In this document: positions 1 through 9,110 of the stretch, piece after piece
Numbering within the stretch: position 1 is the first letter of the stretch
How the letters are laid out: the number at the start of each line of letters is the position of its first letter
Assembly: GCF_025399895.1 (NCBI RefSeq)
Contig: NZ_JAODUA010000002.1
Location: forward strand, 496,001 to 560,000
Direction of reading: 5' to 3'
Length of the DNA: 64,000 bases
From: Streptomyces sp. ASQP_92
Lineage (GTDB): Bacteria; Actinomycetota; Actinomycetes; Streptomycetales; Streptomycetaceae
Position numbers and translations under genes: made by a program
The notes under the pieces: model-generated
Database searches by the model: none
Told to the model about the DNA's origin: nothing
The model's input: the letters and a program-made list of their open reading frames with translations, nothing else

Positions 1-284
1 TGGGGCGGGCGCACGATTTGGCGCAGCTTTCTGCCGCCTCCGCCGAATACCGTACGCAGCGCGTCATGGCGGGCGTAAACCCGGTCGAGCGCCGTACGGA
101 GAACGGACGGGTCCAGCGGGCCGTCAATGCGGCACATCATGGGGCAGTTGAGCGCTCCGTCCTGACCGCGATAGCGATCGAGGAACCACAACAGCCGCTG
201 CCCCACGGAAGGTTCGGTCTCGCGCTCTTCGGAATTCCCCACGGCGCTCAAGCTACCGATCGCCACCCGGGCGGCTTCGGGCAC
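1..284 (-). CDS. Condensation-domain (NRPS-type) protein, N-terminal part, runs off left edge
   Basis: Reading the reverse strand from a GTG at 284 gives a protein with the motif SVGQRLLWFLDRYRG, then LNCPMMCRIDGPLD and a LRTAL...RHDALRTVF stretch. This is the classic beginning (C1 region) of a nonribosomal peptide synthetase condensation domain, which joins an acyl or aminoacyl donor to an acceptor amine. Only about 94 residues lie in the window; the HHxxxDG active-site motif would be outside it. The start is uncertain: an in-frame ATG at 353 also exists, but it would overlap the start of the divergent gene, and no good ribosome binding site is seen for either. It fits the neighbouring acyl-AMP ligases, carrier protein and phosphopantetheinyl transferase as part of one NRPS-like pathway. 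Confidence 0.75.
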   Translation of the reverse strand, partial: MPEAARVAIGSLSAVGNSEERETEPSVGQRLLWFLDRYRGQDGALNCPMMCRIDGPLDPSVLRTALDRVYARHDALRTVFGGGGRKLRQIVRPP

Positions 285-351
285 TGAAAGATACTTGGCG
301 GCATTGAAAGAAACAGCCGGTGCGGGACGTCGCGCTGCTAGCGTCCCCGGC

Positions 352-1326
352 ATGCGGGACCTCGACCTACCGACCCCGGGCCACACCCGGCTGTCCTGGG
401 ACTACACACCGCGCACGCCCCAATTGCACCGCCTGTATCAGCGGGCCCAGGAGCAGCAGTGGAGCGCCGGGGACCTGGACTGGTCGCTGCCGGTGCCCTT
501 CGGCGTGCCCCTGCCGGACGGGACCGACTTCGCGCGTGCCTCCTTCGAGGCCTCGCCGATGGCGGTGCGGGGCCGGCCGATGTGGGACACCTTCCGATGG
601 GAGCTGCAGAGCTGGCTGGTCAGTCAGTTCCTGCACGGCGAACAGGCCGCCCTGGCCGCGGCCGCCCGGCTCGTCCAGGAGCTGCCCGACGTCGAGTCCA
701 AGCTGTGCGCGGCGAGCCAGGTCACCGACGAGGCGCGCCATGTCGAAGTGTTCTCGCGCTATCTGCGCGAGAAGATCCCCCAGCCGTACGCGGTCAACGA
801 GGCCCTGCACGCCCTGCTGAAGGACGTCCTGTCCGACGCCCGCTGGGACATCACCGCCCTCGGGATGCAGATCGTGGTGGAGGCCCTGGCGATGGCGGCG
901 TTCCGGCTCGCGGGCACCACCTTCCACGACCCGCTCATCCGCCGCATCACCACCCTGGTCGCCCGCGACGAGGCCCGGCACGTCTCCTTCGGGGTGCTCG
1001 CCCTGCGGGAGGTCCACCGCGAGTTCAGCAGCGCCGAACGGGCCGAACGCGAGGACCTGGTCCTGGACGCCGCGGCCCTGATGCGCCGGCGCTTCCTCCT
1101 CGGTGACCTGTGGGAACGCCTGGACGTCGACCGCGCGGCGGGGGTGCGGTACGCGGCGGGCGACCGGGCCATGGTCGCCTACCGGCGCACCGTCTTCACC
1201 CGGGTGGTGAGCGCCCTCGACCACATCGACCTGCTGACCGGCCGCGTCCGCCAGGGCCTCGACCGGCTCGACCTGCTCGGCGACGGCTCGCCGGTGCGCC
1301 GGCCACCGGGCCGCCGCACCGGCTGA
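352..1326 (+). CDS. Ferritin-like diiron oxygenase
   Basis: This 324-residue helical protein has a ferritin-like/ribonucleotide-reductase-R2-like iron ligand pattern: HGEQAAL near residue 100, then DEARHVEVF, a central EALAMAAF helix, and RDEARHVSFG. The two DEARH motifs give the paired Glu/His ligands of a non-haem diiron centre. Relatives carry out O2-dependent N-oxygenation, hydroxylation or desaturation in natural product pathways; which reaction applies here cannot be told. No Shine-Dalgarno is visible before ATG 352, but a TAGCGT box lies 7 bases upstream, so the mRNA may be leaderless. The gene is divergent from the condensation-domain gene and is followed 21 bases later by a methyltransferase gene, probably the same transcript. 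Confidence 0.75.
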   Translation: MRDLDLPTPGHTRLSWDYTPRTPQLHRLYQRAQEQQWSAGDLDWSLPVPFGVPLPDGTDFARASFEASPMAVRGRPMWDTFRWELQSWLVSQFLHGEQAALAAAARLVQELPDVESKLCAASQVTDEARHVEVFSRYLREKIPQPYAVNEALHALLKDVLSDARWDITALGMQIVVEALAMAAFRLAGTTFHDPLIRRITTLVARDEARHVSFGVLALREVHREFSSAERAEREDLVLDAAALMRRRFLLGDLWERLDVDRAAGVRYAAGDRAMVAYRRTVFTRVVSALDHIDLLTGRVRQGLDRLDLLGDGSPVRRPPGRRTG

Positions 1327-1347
1327 ACTCGACGGAGGCACCCACCC

Positions 1348-2520
1348 ATGACCCCGCCCGACCGCTTCGCACCCCGCCCCCCGAACCCGCGCCCCACCGC
1401 GACCCCGAGGCTCCCCGGCGCCCGCCCGGCCCCCGAGTCCGCCGCGCCCCCCACAACGGCGCAGGCCCTGTCGGTGCGCCTGTTCATGGCGGGCCTCGGC
1501 GCGGCCGAGCTGATGACGGCGTACCTGGGGCTGCGGCTCGGCCTCTACGACGCGCTGGCCGAGGGCGGTCCCGCGACCGCCCCGCAACTGGCCGAGCGCG
1601 CGGGCATCGCCCCCCGGTACGCCCGGGAGTGGCTCGAACAGCAGGCCGCGGCCGGCATCCTGACCACCGTGCCGGGCGACACCGAGCCGGACCGCCGGGT
1701 GTTCGTGCTGCCGCCCGGCCACGCGGAGGCGCTGACCGACCCCGGCAGCCTCTTCTCGATCGCCCCCCTCGTGCTGCTCCCCATCGGCGGTATGGCCTCG
1801 GTCCTTCCCCAGCTCATCGACGCGTTCCGTACCGGGCAGGGCATCGCCTACGAGCGGTTCGGGCCCGAACTGCGGGGCGGGCAGGCCGGGTTGAACCGGT
1901 CGGTCTTCCAGCACCAGCTCGCCGGATGGATCGCGGCCACCCTGCCCGAGGTGCACGCCGCGCTCGGCGGCGACGGAGGTGTGGTCGCGGACGTGGCCTG
2001 CGGTTCGGGCTACTCCTCGATCGCGCTGGCCCAGGCCTACCCGAGGGCCCGGGTGCACGGCCTCGACCTGGACGAGCGGTCGGTGCTCGACGCGCGCGCG
2101 AACGCGCGCGAGGCGGGGGTGGCCGACCGGGTGACCTTCGAGGTGCGCGACGCCGCCGACCGGGAACTCGCGGGCCGCTACGACCTGGTGTGCGTCTTCG
2201 ACGCACTGCACGACATGGCGCGGCCGGTGGAGGTACTGCGGTCCTGCCGGGCCCTGCTGGCGCCGGGCGGATCGGTGCTCCTGATGGAACCCAACGTGGG
2301 GGAGCGGTTCACGGCGCCCGCCTCGGAGACCGAGCGCTTCCAGTACGCGGTGAGCCTGCTGCACTGTCTGCCGGTCGGCATGGCGGAGCAGCCGTCGGCG
2401 GCCACCGGGACCGTGATGCGCCCCGGCACGGTCCGGGCGTACGCCTCGGAGGCGGGCTTCGCGCGGGTGCGGGTGCTGCCCGTGCGGCACACCTTCCACC
2501 GGCTCTACCACCTGCTCTGA
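1348..2520 (+). CDS. SAM-dependent methyltransferase of the O-methyltransferase-2 (acetylserotonin-type) family
   Basis: The 390-residue protein has the two-part layout of small-molecule O-methyltransferases: an N-terminal winged-helix dimerisation region (about 35-120, including the PATAPQLAERAGI helix-turn-helix) and a C-terminal Rossmann domain with the SAM motif VVADVACGSGYSS near residue 211 and the acidic loop GLDLDE. A Pro/Ala/Arg-rich N-terminal extension of about 35 residues is unusual. The start at ATG 1348 has GGAGG about 10 bases upstream. It follows the diiron oxygenase closely, so a hydroxyl made by oxidation is a plausible methyl acceptor (inference). A strong 15-bp hairpin follows the stop. 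Confidence 0.8.
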   Translation: MTPPDRFAPRPPNPRPTATPRLPGARPAPESAAPPTTAQALSVRLFMAGLGAAELMTAYLGLRLGLYDALAEGGPATAPQLAERAGIAPRYAREWLEQQAAAGILTTVPGDTEPDRRVFVLPPGHAEALTDPGSLFSIAPLVLLPIGGMASVLPQLIDAFRTGQGIAYERFGPELRGGQAGLNRSVFQHQLAGWIAATLPEVHAALGGDGGVVADVACGSGYSSIALAQAYPRARVHGLDLDERSVLDARANAREAGVADRVTFEVRDAADRELAGRYDLVCVFDALHDMARPVEVLRSCRALLAPGGSVLLMEPNVGERFTAPASETERFQYAVSLLHCLPVGMAEQPSAATGTVMRPGTVRAYASEAGFARVRVLPVRHTFHRLYHLL

Positions 2521-2545
2521 GAGCGACTGCGCACAGAGCGCGGCG

Positions 2546-2580
2546 AAGGGCCCGGAGGCCGCCGGGGCCTCCGGGCCCTT
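2546..2580. terminator. Bidirectional intrinsic terminator
   Basis: A perfect 15-bp inverted repeat (2546-2560 with 2566-2580, 5-base loop), A-rich on the left and T-rich on the right, lies between the converging methyltransferase (+) and hydrolase (-) genes. Confidence 0.8.
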
Positions 2581-2633
2581 CGGTACCGCGGGGCCCACGG
2601 CGAGGCGCCGCAGGCCCTTCGCCGCTTCAGCGT

Positions 2634-3470
2634 CTAGCGCGTGGCGCCGCCGCCCAGGAACTCGTCGAGCAGCATGTTCACCTCGGTGGGCTTCTCCAGG
2701 AGCGCCGCGTGCCCGCTGTTCTTGATCTCCCGGTACTCGCACTCCGGGATGATCTTGGCGAGCTCCCGGGCCAGCGGGTAGGGCGACATGATGTCGTGCT
2801 CCATGCCGACCACCAGACAGGGCACGGTGATGCCCGCGATGCGCTCGGCGTCCGGGTCATAGGACGCCGAAGCCTCGGCGTGGCCGAGCGCGCCGTGCCC
2901 GCCGGACTCGGCGAGGCCGCGCAACCCCTCCAGATACGGCCCGATGAAGGCGTCCCGGTTGAGCGCACGCGGCCCGAACAGATACATCGCCCGGTAGATG
3001 CCCTCCATCACGGGCGGCATCACCACCCCGGCCCGCAGCCGTTCGAGGGCGTCCTCGCGGATCGCCCGGTGCAGCGCGCTCGGCTTCCAGGGCACCCCGA
3101 CCAGTACGGCCCGGGTGAGCAACTCGGGCCGCTCCACGGCGAGTTCGAGGATGATGGTGGCGCCGAGTGAGTAGCCGACGATGGCACAGGGGCCCACGTC
3201 CAGCTGCTCGATGAGCGCGGCCACGTCCTCGGCCAGGCCCTCCATGGTGTACGGCGGAGGCGTCTCCTGCGACGGCGGTACGCCCCGGTGGTCGAAGGTG
3301 ATCACCCGGTGGCCGCGCTTGGTCAGGAAGGGGACCTGCATCTGGTGGAACAGGTTCGCCTGGTGCTGGCCGGGGACCAGCAGCACGGGGCTGCCGTCGG
3401 GGTCCCCGAAGATGTCGTAGCTCAGGGTGACGCCGGTCTTGAGAGAGATCTCCACGCTGCCGTCCTTCAC
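2634..3470 (-). CDS. Alpha/beta-hydrolase
   Basis: This 278-residue single-domain alpha/beta-hydrolase fold protein has its nucleophile elbow GYSLG (serine near residue 101), an acidic residue in the GMEHDIMSP strand region and a catalytic histidine in NSGHAALLEKP near the C-terminus, so the triad is complete. The oxyanion-side motif VPGQHQ replaces the usual HG(W/G). It starts with GTG and is transcribed alone, toward the methyltransferase terminator. Such enzymes hydrolyse esters, lactones or thioesters; the substrate cannot be told, but its place in a cluster suggests release or tailoring. Confidence 0.8.
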   Translation of the reverse strand: MKDGSVEISLKTGVTLSYDIFGDPDGSPVLLVPGQHQANLFHQMQVPFLTKRGHRVITFDHRGVPPSQETPPPYTMEGLAEDVAALIEQLDVGPCAIVGYSLGATIILELAVERPELLTRAVLVGVPWKPSALHRAIREDALERLRAGVVMPPVMEGIYRAMYLFGPRALNRDAFIGPYLEGLRGLAESGGHGALGHAEASASYDPDAERIAGITVPCLVVGMEHDIMSPYPLARELAKIIPECEYREIKNSGHAALLEKPTEVNMLLDEFLGGGATR

Positions 3471-3631
3471 GGACTCGCCCGATGCTCGGGCGGGGGTTCG
3501 GTGGGTGGGGCCCGCACGGCCCGGGACCGGGGGCCGGCCGCCGAGCGGCCGGGGTTCGGAGCCGGGCCGAGGGGCGAGAGGCCTGGGTAGGGAGCGGGCC
3601 GAGGGGCCGCAGGCCCGGGTACGGGGCCGGG

Positions 3632-3658
3632 CCGAGGACCGCGCGGGGCGGTCCTCGG
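3632..3658 (-). terminator. Hairpin downstream of FAD monooxygenase
   Basis: An 11-bp perfect stem (3632-3642 with 3648-3658) with a 5-base loop lies just past the stop of the minus-strand FAD protein. The surrounding 3480-3660 stretch is a low-complexity GGGCCGAGG-like sequence without a credible gene. Confidence 0.6.
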
Positions 3659-3681
3659 TCGGCGCGGCCCGTCCGACGACG

Positions 3682-5121
3682 CTAACGGCGCGGGGCGCGC
3701 TGCGGCGGTACCGCTGACAGGTCCCGTACAGAACCGCCCGTCACCAAGGACTCGAACGCGGCCCGGTCGGGACCCTCCACGGGCGGCTCGGGCAGGGGAT
3801 GGTCGCGCAGGAAGGCGAGGATGCGACGGGAGACGGTACGGTCCGCCATCAGGTCCTGAGGGGTCATCAGCATGTTGTAGAGGCGCCGCGCTGCCTCGCC
3901 CACCACCTCGTCGTCCTCCCGCAGCACCGCCATCGCCCGCACGAACCGGTTGGGCAGATCCTCGGGCGGAGCCGCGCGCTCACCCCGGAGGCCGGCCCGC
4001 AACTGGGCGAACCGCGCCTCGTCCGAGGCGAGTTGAAGACCGAACCAGCGCCCCTGATGGGCGGCGGTCCACTCCTCGAACGCGATCACCGCGGCGAGCG
4101 GGTCATCGGCCGCGCCGTCCGCGACCCGGGCCAGCCGCTGGGCGTGGGCGAACGCGAGGGAGGTGCCCCGCCCGAAGGTGGGGTTGGTCTGCACGGCGGC
4201 GTCCCCGAGCAGCACGAGCCCGGCCGCCGCCGGCCGGCCCCGCTCGTCCAGGAGCCGCCGCCACCGGTTCTCGATGTTGCCCATGGGCGCCGGATCGTCG
4301 AGCGGCACCCCGCAGTCGAGCCAGACCGCCGTGCGGGGCACCGCCGCCAGGAAGCGGGTGAACGTGTCAGGTTCGCGCAGCCGGTGGCGCAGTGGATCGG
4401 ACACCGCGACCGTCGCCGAGAGCTGGAAGGTGTCGTTGTCGCCGGGGAAGACCAGCGCGGTCGCGTACGGCAGCTCGGCGATCTGCGGGGCCGCGAGGGA
4501 GGGGAAGCGGTGGCCGGGACGCAGCCGGTAGTGGCGCGTCAGATAGAAGAACCCGCAGGGCTGGGCGGTCTCGCTCGGCGCCGGCAGGGCGACATCGGTG
4601 AGCCATCGCGCGATCCGGGAGCGCCGGCCGCTCGCGTCGACCACGAGATCGGCCCGGAACTCCTCGCGCCCCGCCGTCCGCACCCCCACCACCCGCGGTA
4701 CGCCCCGGACATCACCACAGAGCCGAAGCCCCGCCACCCGGGTGCCGTGCGCGAACGTGACACCCGGCTCGGCCCGCGCGGCACGGCGCAGCACGCCCTC
4801 GTACACCAGGCGCCGGGAAAGGACGGTAGCGTCCGGCAGGCCCGCCGTGAGCGGGACCGGCACCGCGCCCCGCGCCGCGAGGGCCGCCAGTACGTCGGGG
4901 GCCTCCTCGCGCAGCACCCGTGTCGCCAGGGCGAGGAAGGCATGGCCCTGGCGGGCGTGCGGAACCTCCGGGCGCCGCCACAGGCGTACGTCGTCGTCGG
5001 GGCCCGCGTCGGGCGGCGGTTCCCCGCTCTCCAGAACGGTCACCCGATGGCCGCGCCGGGCGGCGAACAGCGCCGCGGCCGACCCGGCGAGCCCGGCGCC
5101 GATCACCAGGACGTCGGCCAT
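3682..5121 (-). CDS. FAD-dependent monooxygenase (epoxidase/halogenase-like fold)
   Basis: The 479-residue flavoprotein opens with VLVIGAGLAGSAAALFAARRG (dinucleotide-binding fold, read in two parts: GAGLAG then an E ending the second strand), has a central LVVDASGRRSRIARWL motif and the GLVLLGDAAVQTNP motif that contacts the FAD ribityl chain. This places it in the group of aromatic hydroxylases, geranylgeranyl-reductase-like enzymes and flavin-dependent halogenases. The halogenase WxWxIP signature is not seen, so oxygenation is more likely. ATG 5121 has GAGGTGAG upstream and lies 7 bases after the stop of the next upstream gene, a second FAD monooxygenase, indicating an operon. Confidence 0.8.
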   Translation of the reverse strand: MADVLVIGAGLAGSAAALFAARRGHRVTVLESGEPPPDAGPDDDVRLWRRPEVPHARQGHAFLALATRVLREEAPDVLAALAARGAVPVPLTAGLPDATVLSRRLVYEGVLRRAARAEPGVTFAHGTRVAGLRLCGDVRGVPRVVGVRTAGREEFRADLVVDASGRRSRIARWLTDVALPAPSETAQPCGFFYLTRHYRLRPGHRFPSLAAPQIAELPYATALVFPGDNDTFQLSATVAVSDPLRHRLREPDTFTRFLAAVPRTAVWLDCGVPLDDPAPMGNIENRWRRLLDERGRPAAAGLVLLGDAAVQTNPTFGRGTSLAFAHAQRLARVADGAADDPLAAVIAFEEWTAAHQGRWFGLQLASDEARFAQLRAGLRGERAAPPEDLPNRFVRAMAVLREDDEVVGEAARRLYNMLMTPQDLMADRTVSRRILAFLRDHPLPEPPVEGPDRAAFESLVTGGSVRDLSAVPPQRAPRR

Positions 5122-5128
5122 CGCGCGC

Positions 5129-6346
5129 TCACCTCGCCGCCGCGTGGTCCGGAGCGTCCGCGTCCCAGGCGACGCGGTATCCGTAGACGTCGTCCGCGCT
5201 CTTCACGCTCAGCCGCAGGAAGAAGGGGAGCATCAGATCGCGCAGGGCCCGCCCCACCGGCCCGTTGGGCGTCATGTGCCCACCGGTGCGCCGGGCCCGC
5301 CGCACCAGCCCTTCCACCCGGGGTCGCCGGATGCCCTCGAAGGCGGCGAACGCCCGGGCCGGGTCGGCCTCGTCGCGCAGGCACTTGGCGAGGACGACGG
5401 CGTCCTCCATGCCCAGGGCCGCGCCCTGGCCCAGGTGCGGGGATATGGCGTGGGCCGCGTCACCGAGCAGGCATACGTTCTGGCGGTGCCAGGTGGGCAG
5501 CGAGGGCAGGTCGTAGAGCGGCCAGCGGCCTATGGGGCCCTCGGTCGCGCGCAGTATCCCCGCGACCACCCGGTGATCGGCGGCGTGCCGGCGCAACAGG
5601 TCGTCCCGCCACTGGTCGTCGGTGATCGACGCGGCCCACCCCTTGGCGGGCTCCACGGTCTCGGTGTGGTTCTCGAACCAGTAGACCTCCCCGCCGGGAA
5701 GCACCTGGTAGCCGAAGAACCCGCGCAGCCCGAACACCATCCGCAGGACGCCGTCCGCCTCCCCGGCTCCCTTGGTGCGGGCGAAGCCGCCGGAGCCGAT
5801 GCCCTGGGTGAAGCTGGGCGCCGGCGCCTCGGGGAACACGGCCGCCCGGGTCGCGGAGTTGATGCCGTCGGCGCCGACGAGCAGAGCGCCGCGGGCCGTC
5901 GTGCCGTCCGCGAACCGGGCGGTGACCCGGCGCGGACCGTCCTGGTCGACGCGGACGAGCCGTTTGCCGAACTCGACCGGTACGCCCGCCTCTTCGGCCG
6001 CCTGACGCAGCCCCTTGTTGAGCAGACCGCGCTTGATGACGGTGGTCCGCTCGGGATTTCTGCCGATGGTGCGGCCCCGATGGTTGGCGAAGACCAGGTG
6101 GGTGGTGGGTTCGCCGGCGCGCAGGACCTCCTCCGCGATGCCGAGGCTCTCCAGGACGCTGCGCCCGTTGGGCCCCAGGTTGAGGAACGACCCGGCCGCG
6201 TCGTCCGGTTCGTCGCGGGCCTCGTACAGCACGGGCTCGAACCCGCAGCCGCGCAGGAACAGCGCGAGCACCGGGCCGGTGATCCCGCAGCCCACGATGA
6301 GGACCCGCTTGTCGCCGGGAGTGTCGAAGGAACGAGCGTGGGGCAT
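5129..6346 (-). CDS. FAD-dependent aromatic hydroxylase (PHBH/UbiH type)
   Basis: The 405-residue class A flavin monooxygenase has the expected motifs in order: VLIVGCGITGPVLALFLRG (FAD ADP part), GADGINSATR (the DG motif binding NADPH/FAD pyrophosphate) and LLGDAAHAISPHLGQG (the GD motif). Such enzymes hydroxylate or epoxidise aromatic or polyketide substrates with NAD(P)H and O2. It starts at ATG 6346 after GGAGGAGGAAG and precedes the second FAD monooxygenase by 7 bases. Together with the aryl-acid AMP ligase at 11 kb, oxidation of an aromatic building block is plausible (inference). Confidence 0.88.
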   Translation of the reverse strand: MPHARSFDTPGDKRVLIVGCGITGPVLALFLRGCGFEPVLYEARDEPDDAAGSFLNLGPNGRSVLESLGIAEEVLRAGEPTTHLVFANHRGRTIGRNPERTTVIKRGLLNKGLRQAAEEAGVPVEFGKRLVRVDQDGPRRVTARFADGTTARGALLVGADGINSATRAAVFPEAPAPSFTQGIGSGGFARTKGAGEADGVLRMVFGLRGFFGYQVLPGGEVYWFENHTETVEPAKGWAASITDDQWRDDLLRRHAADHRVVAGILRATEGPIGRWPLYDLPSLPTWHRQNVCLLGDAAHAISPHLGQGAALGMEDAVVLAKCLRDEADPARAFAAFEGIRRPRVEGLVRRARRTGGHMTPNGPVGRALRDLMLPFFLRLSVKSADDVYGYRVAWDADAPDHAAAR

Positions 6347-6394
6347 GGGCGTACTTCCTCCTCCGCCCGGTCGCCGGACTGGCCGGGACCGGCG

Positions 6395-7204
6395 TCAACC
6401 TGCCACGAAATTACGGAACTTGACGACCGTCACGTACGCGCAGAGCACACTCACGCCGACGGTCCAGGCGACCGTGGCGAGCACCGGCACCAGCAGGGGC
6501 CCGCCGTGCGAGAGGCCGACCAGCGCCTCCACCGCCGTGGAGACGGGCTGCGCCGCCACGATCGGGCGGATCGCGCCGGGGTAGGCGTCCAGCGGCATAT
6601 AGCCCGAGGACATCAACGTCAGGGCCAGAGTGGGCAGTTGAACCCAGCGCATGATGACCGGCGGGTAGGGCGCCAGGAGTGCGGCGACCACCGCGAGCGA
6701 GGTGCACATCAGGCCGAACAGGGCCACCAGGACGAAGAAGCCCAGCGCGGCCACGACACCCTGCTCGAAGCGGAACCCCGGGATCTGGGCGATGGCCGCC
6801 ACCAGGGCCGCGATGGCCAGGATGCGGACCAGGTCGCCCAGCATCCGCCCGAACAGCATGGACAGGGCGTTGATCGGCATGGCCCGCAGCCGGTTGAAGA
6901 CGCCGCTGCGGATGTCCACCCAGAAGGCGATCGAGCTGGAGCCGATGGCCGAGAACGCCGTGATCAGGATGATCAGCGGGGCGAGGCGCACCACATAGCT
7001 CTCGCCCAGCGTGTCGTGGACCAGGATGTTGAACGCGGCCAGCAGCATGAACAGTTGGAGCAGCGGGAAGCCGAAGGTGGCCACCAGCATCATTGGGCTG
7101 CGCAGGAACAGTTTCAGGACCCGGCCGGCGATGATCCGGCTCTCCGCCCAGAGTCCCGAAGCCGTCGAGGGAAGCGCTGGGCGTACGCCGGCTGTCGCGG
7201 TCAC
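6395..7204 (-). CDS. ABC-2 type transporter permease
   Basis: The 269-residue integral membrane protein has about six hydrophobic segments and the ABC-2/DrrB-like features: an FLRSPMMLVATFGFPLLQLF N-terminal segment, the conserved GVFNRLRAMPI cytoplasmic loop and the C-terminal amphipathic QP...EALVGLSHG region. GTG 7204 overlaps the stop of the upstream permease by 4 bp, so the two permeases are translationally coupled. With the adjacent ATPase they form a daunorubicin-resistance-type exporter, likely self-resistance or export for the neighbouring cluster. Confidence 0.85.
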   Translation of the reverse strand: MTATAGVRPALPSTASGLWAESRIIAGRVLKLFLRSPMMLVATFGFPLLQLFMLLAAFNILVHDTLGESYVVRLAPLIILITAFSAIGSSSIAFWVDIRSGVFNRLRAMPINALSMLFGRMLGDLVRILAIAALVAAIAQIPGFRFEQGVVAALGFFVLVALFGLMCTSLAVVAALLAPYPPVIMRWVQLPTLALTLMSSGYMPLDAYPGAIRPIVAAQPVSTAVEALVGLSHGGPLLVPVLATVAWTVGVSVLCAYVTVVKFRNFVAG

Positions 7205-7983
7205 TGGGTCACCTTCCGGAAGGCGCGTGCGGTGGTCCACCCGCACAGCAGGATCAGCCCGGCACACCACACCAGTGCGGGCCAGACCCGGCCGGTGCCG
7301 GTGGCGCCGTCCGACAGGGCGCGCAGCGCGTCCACGACGGCGGAGACGGGGGAGACGTCGACGACCGGCTGGAGCCAGCCGGGGAACAGTGCGGCCGGAA
7401 CGAACCCGCTCGACACCACGAGCAGGGGCAGATAGGGCAGATACAGGGCGGCGGCCAACGCCTCCTGGCTGCGCAGGGTCAGACCGAGGGTGGCGGTGAC
7501 GGCGGCCAGCGCGGCGGCGAACAGAACCGCGACCAGGACGAAGCCGAGCGCCGCCAACGGCCCCTCGTGGAAACGGAATCCGGCGAGATGGGCCACCAGC
7601 GTGATCACCACGGTGGAGATCACCGCCTCCGCGGCGACGGTCAGCAGCCGGGCCGCGCCCAGGGCGGCACTGCTGATCGGCATCGTCCGCAGCCGGCTGA
7701 ACAGTCCGCTGCCGCGGTCGGCGGCCAGCGCCATCGCCGAGGCGATCGCGATGAACATCAGGGCCTGGACCACCAGGGTGGGGGTCACCGAAGGCCCGTA
7801 GTCGATGCCCTTGTCGGCGAGCATGCCACTGAACGTGGCGTAGAAGATGCCGAAGAACACCAACGGCTGCACCACGGTGCCGAAGAGGGCGCCCTTGCTG
7901 AAGGAGCGCTTGAGGTCGCGCTCCGCCAGCACGGTTACGTCGTTGAGGAAGGCGGGCCCCGTCGGGGGCGCCGGGGCGCTCAT
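7201..7983 (-). CDS. ABC-2 type transporter permease (second subunit)
   Basis: The 260-residue polytopic membrane protein is homologous in layout to its downstream neighbour: N-terminal cytoplasmic helix ERDLKRSFSKG, six hydrophobic segments and the loop GLFSRLRTMPI shared by DrrB-like permeases. Its ATG overlaps the stop of the ATPase gene by 4 bp and its stop overlaps the next start by 4 bp, so the three genes form a tight operon. Two distinct permeases probably make a heterodimeric channel. Confidence 0.85.
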   Translation of the reverse strand: MSAPAPPTGPAFLNDVTVLAERDLKRSFSKGALFGTVVQPLVFFGIFYATFSGMLADKGIDYGPSVTPTLVVQALMFIAIASAMALAADRGSGLFSRLRTMPISSAALGAARLLTVAAEAVISTVVITLVAHLAGFRFHEGPLAALGFVLVAVLFAAALAAVTATLGLTLRSQEALAAALYLPYLPLLVVSSGFVPAALFPGWLQPVVDVSPVSAVVDALRALSDGATGTGRVWPALVWCAGLILLCGWTTARAFRKVTQ

Positions 7984-8951
7984 GAACGGCCCTCTGCGGC
8001 CGCGCCCGACGCCGGGTCGCCGGTGCCCCGGTGGTCCTTGGTCAGGGCGAAGAAGACGTCGTTGAGGGTGGGCGGGTGCACGGCGATGTCATCGGCCCGC
8101 AGGGCAGCGCCGTCGAGCGCGCGCACGATGCCGGAGAGTTCGTCGGCGCCGCGCATCGGGACGACCAGGGTGTCGTCCCGCTCCTGCACCCCCGCGAAGC
8201 CCGCGAGCGCGCCGGCCGCGCGGGCCCGGTCGCCCGCGTCGGCGATCTGCACCTCGCACACGGAACCGCCCACGTCCTTCTTGAGCTCCTTGGGCGTGCC
8301 CTCCGCGATCACCCGGCCCTCGTCGATGACGACGATCCGCTCGGCGAGCGCGTCGGCCTCCTCCAGGTACTGGGTGGTGAGCAGGATCGCCATGCCGTCG
8401 CGGGCCAGCTCACGCACCGCGTCCCACAGGGCCTGGCGGCTGCGCGGGTCGAGCCCGGTCGTCGGCTCGTCGAGGACCAGGATCGGGCGCGGTACGACCA
8501 GGCTCGCGGCCAGGTCGAGCCTGCGCCGCATGCCGCCCGAATACTGCCCGACCGGCCGGTCGCCGGACTCGGACAGGCCGAAGCGGTCCAGGAGTTCGGT
8601 GGCGCGGGCCTGCGCACCCGAGCGGGTGAGCCGGAGGAGACGGCCGAAGAACACCAGGTTCTCCCGGCCGGTGAGCGTCTCGTCCACGGCGGCGAACTGG
8701 CCGGTGACGGCGACGCTGGCACGGACGCCCGCCGGGTCGGTGGTGACGTCGTGCCCGTCGAGCCGGGCGGTGCCACCGTCCGGGGTGAGCAGCGTGGTGA
8801 GGCAGTTGATGACGGTGGTCTTGCCCGCGCCGTTGGGGCCCAGAAGGCCGACGACGGTGCCCGCGGCCACGGAGAACGACACGTCGTCCACGGCCGCCTT
8901 GGGCCCGAAACTCTTGCGGAGCCGATCGATCTCGATCGCCGCTTCGGCCAC
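7980..8951 (-). CDS. ABC transporter ATPase, DrrA-like
   Basis: The 323-residue ATPase shows Walker A GPNGAGKTT, the Q-loop VTGQFAAVDE typical of DrrA, signature YSGGMRRRLDLA, Walker B ILVLDEPTTGLD and a C-terminal extension (about 230-323) like that of drug-resistance family ATPases. I chose GTG 8951 (VAEAAIEIDRL) because GAGGAAAGG lies just upstream; longer versions add Arg/Pro-rich sequence unlike protein. It powers export by the two ABC-2 permeases encoded downstream. Confidence 0.88.
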   Translation of the reverse strand: MAEAAIEIDRLRKSFGPKAAVDDVSFSVAAGTVVGLLGPNGAGKTTVINCLTTLLTPDGGTARLDGHDVTTDPAGVRASVAVTGQFAAVDETLTGRENLVFFGRLLRLTRSGAQARATELLDRFGLSESGDRPVGQYSGGMRRRLDLAASLVVPRPILVLDEPTTGLDPRSRQALWDAVRELARDGMAILLTTQYLEEADALAERIVVIDEGRVIAEGTPKELKKDVGGSVCEVQIADAGDRARAAGALAGFAGVQERDDTLVVPMRGADELSGIVRALDGAALRADDIAVHPPTLNDVFFALTKDHRGTGDPASGAAAEGRS

Positions 8952-9110
8952 AGCAGGACCCCTTTCCTCACACAGGAGGCTCCGCGGTCGCGGAACCCGC
9001 TCCAACGGAACGACGCGAACACGTCGTAATCCACCCAATGGGTATGCTCCGCGCCGCGACGGTAGCAACACGTCGGGTGACGGGAGCCGTTGCTGTCGGA
9101 GATCTTTCAC

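Noticed and set aside
367..2742. 791-codon minus-strand open frame across the diiron and methyltransferase genes
   Set aside because: Composition is that of an antisense shadow (Arg/Gly/His/Pro-rich), with no recognisable motif; the plus-strand genes have clear domains.
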